Assembly: GCA_943788165.1 (NCBI GenBank)
Contig: CALSPF010000001.1
Coordinates: forward strand, 186,001-250,000
DNA length: 64,000 bases
Source: an uncultured Flavobacteriaceae bacterium
GTDB taxonomy: Bacteria > Bacteroidota > Bacteroidia > Flavobacteriales > Flavobacteriaceae
Direction: 5' to 3'
Shown one piece after another: positions 62,835 through 64,000 of this stretch; position 1 is the first letter of the stretch, and each line of letters starts with the position of its first letter. The notes beneath the pieces are model-generated. The model was given only the letters and a program-made list of their open reading frames with translations. It was not told the DNA's origin and did not search any database. A program made the translations under genes and the position numbers.

Positions 62835-63329
62835 AACAACACAGGGTCTCTTGTTGCACGTAAATTTTTGCATGAAATGGAAACTGATTTTTGGCACAAA
62901 GTAATGGACGTTAACCTAACTTCCATGTTATTAGTGACAAGAGCTGCTTCACAACACCTTATAAAAAATTAGTACAGTAGTATTGTTAATTTAGCTTCAC
63001 TTGCTGGCCGTAAGGGATGGCATCCTGGTTCACTGGTGTATTCTACTAGCAAGGGAGCAGTTCTAACTTTTACAAGAGCCCTGGCATCTGAATTAGGACC
63101 AGAAGGGGTGAAAGTAAATGCAGTAGCTCCAGGTCTAATCTTAGGTACGGCATTTCATAATACGCACACAACCAAAGAGTCTGCCGCTGCAACAACAGCA
63201 GGTATTCCAATTGGGAGAGCAGGAAACGCAGACGATGTAGCTAGAGCGGTGATCTATCTTGCTTCCGAATATGATGGATTCATTACTGGAGCTACCCTAG
63301 ATATTAATGGTGGTGTCTATAATATGTAA
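62835..63329 (+). pseudogene. short-chain dehydrogenase/reductase, 5'-truncated with a nonsense codon
   Basis: The C-terminal two thirds of an SDR. KVMDVNLTSMLLVTRAA (NNAG-downstream region), then an in-frame TAG at 62970-62972, SIVNLASLAGRKGWHPGSLVY with catalytic Ser/Tyr and YSTSKG Lys, and VNAVAPGLILGTAFHNTHT to GATLDINGGVYNM. The NAD-binding TGxxxGIG start is missing. The last 97 codons could be expressed from a GTG but would lack cofactor binding. It resembles KduD/3-oxoacyl-reductase-type enzymes of sugar-acid catabolism; that is only a guess. Confidence 0.8.
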
Positions 63330-63464
63330 ACTGTTTTATGAGTTGATCAAATAAATAAGAGGTAATTCTTCGACATTGTATTTGATTTAATGCTTTTAAA
63401 GGACTCTTTTTTAGCCCTTAATGATGGAATAAAAATAAAGTGTACAGTCTTTCACTAATTTTTA
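63330..63464. other. spacer before the ExbB-type gene
   Basis: No gene or strong terminator was seen. Confidence 0.4.
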
Positions 63465-63492
63465 TTGTAAATCATATTTTTTTATATCTTTA
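63465..63492 (+). promoter_or_regulatory. promoter of the MotA/TolQ/ExbB gene
   Basis: TTG (63465-63467), 17 bases, TATCTTTA (63485-63492), one mismatch from TAnnTTTG. It ends 34 bases before the ATG. Confidence 0.6.
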
Positions 63493-63526
63493 AAGCTTTA
63501 ACAATTAAGAACAAAAATTCATCAAA

Positions 63527-64000
63527 ATGAAAAAACTATTCGTTTCCCTTGTAATGAGCATGTTCATGGCAACATCAGCCGTTAATGCCAATACAGTTAA
63601 TCTAAACAATCTTACCGTTTCAATGATTGTTCAAGAAGACGAGCAAGCTGATGTAGCTGCAGAAGCTTCTTTCACACAAGAATTGAAAACACGTTTTATC
63701 GAAGGAGGCCCAGGATTTATGGGAATCGTTTTAATTTGTTTGATCCTTGGTTTAGCGATTGCTATTGAAAGAATTATCTTTTTAAACCTTGCTTCAACAA
63801 ACACAAAAAAATTAACAGATGGTGTTGAAGAAGCATTATCTAGTGGTGGAGTAGAAGCCGCAAAAGAAGTATGTCGAAATACTAAAGGACCCGTTGCCTC
63901 AATTTTCTATCAAGGACTTGATCGTGTAGATGAAGGCGTTGAAAGTGCAGAAAAGGCAGTAGTTGCTTACGGTGGTGTTCAAATGGGACAATTAGAGAAA
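63527..64000 (+). CDS. MotA/TolQ/ExbB proton-channel family protein, 3' end beyond the window
   Basis: 158 codons are present and the gene runs off the edge. A signal-like N-terminus (KKLFVSLVMSMFMATSAVNA) is followed by a short linker rich in Ala/Glu, then GGPGFMGIVLICLILGLAIAIERIIFL, the first long membrane helix of ExbB proteins, and a cytoplasmic part (LTDGVEEALSSGGVEAAKEVCRNTKGPVASIFYQGL). It should energise TonB-dependent transport of the kind served by the receptor at 41.4-43.8 kb. The N-terminal signal extension is common in Bacteroidota. exbD and tonB are expected just outside. Confidence 0.9.
   Translation, partial: MKKLFVSLVMSMFMATSAVNANTVNLNNLTVSMIVQEDEQADVAAEASFTQELKTRFIEGGPGFMGIVLICLILGLAIAIERIIFLNLASTNTKKLTDGVEEALSSGGVEAAKEVCRNTKGPVASIFYQGLDRVDEGVESAEKAVVAYGGVQMGQLEK

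Noticed and set aside
62717..62926. Minus-strand 69-codon frame
   Set aside because: It is out of frame with the GH15 stump and antisense to the SDR relic.
63036..63329. Separate 97-residue SDR protein
   Set aside because: It is the end of a longer SDR reading frame that continues upstream through a TAG; it lacks the cofactor-binding part.

Overview
The window looks like a chromosomal segment of a marine-type member of the Flavobacteriaceae (Bacteroidota). Supporting signs are TonB-linked outer-membrane proteins with N-terminal carboxypeptidase-regulatory domains, a SusD remnant, a FolK-deoxynucleoside kinase fusion, an ABC permease-M1 peptidase fusion, and several promoters of the Bacteroidota type (TTG, 17-19 bases, TAnnTTTG), some placed so close to ATG that the mRNA would be nearly leaderless. 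Coding density is high. Four convergent gene pairs share a 4-base palindromic stop (CTAG or TTAA).

Layout, left part. 0-4.6 kb, minus strand: a fructan/sucrose locus (sugar porter, GH32 hydrolase, fructokinase) followed by a methylglutaconyl-CoA hydratase-like gene. 4.7-6.7 kb, plus: an M19 dipeptidase lipoprotein and a TetR regulator. 6.7-10.1 kb, minus: a beta-oxidation pair (thiolase, then FadJ-type fusion enzyme) with a perfect 23-bp palindrome upstream. 10.2-16.4 kb: a small membrane protein, a divergent gamma-glutamyltransferase, an outer-membrane barrel protein, a DoxX-like protein and a CDP-alcohol phosphatidyltransferase. 16.4-25.2 kb is an accessory region, visibly more A+T-rich in its left half: a SusD remnant, manA, a homoserine dehydrogenase/aldehyde dehydrogenase/Lrp module, then a tyrosine recombinase with two cargo genes, ending at a tRNA-Gly/tRNA-Leu pair. 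Three terminator-plus-tRNA-3'-end-like sequences in the same orientation mark out this region and suggest successive integrations at the tRNA-Leu gene.

Right part. 25.2-53.9 kb is mostly housekeeping: mutS, folK-dNK, sppA, rluF, tig-clpP-clpX, rpsP-rimM-trmN-like, odhA/odhB and a tatD-like nuclease. Inside it lies a minus-strand run umuC-umuD-yhhN-(pseudo)yhhN-yhhN-unknown gene that joins an error-prone polymerase to three tandem YhhN membrane proteins. 54.0-55.4 kb holds tRNA-Ser and a phage-type phosphoesterase with decayed upstream sequence. 55.4-59.8 kb is an ABC ATPase plus permease-peptidase fusion. 59.9-63.3 kb mixes an intact SulP transporter with relics (a lipoprotein pseudogene, the tail of a GH15 gene, an SDR pseudogene). 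The window ends inside a MotA/TolQ/ExbB gene.

Several genes carry one-base phase breaks, some in homopolymers just after the start codon (fructokinase, the middle yhhN, possibly a small peptide between odhA and odhB, and an M48 protease). Whether these are real mutations, phase-variable switches or sequencing errors cannot be told from sequence alone. No CRISPR array, rRNA, restriction system or complete transposase was seen.
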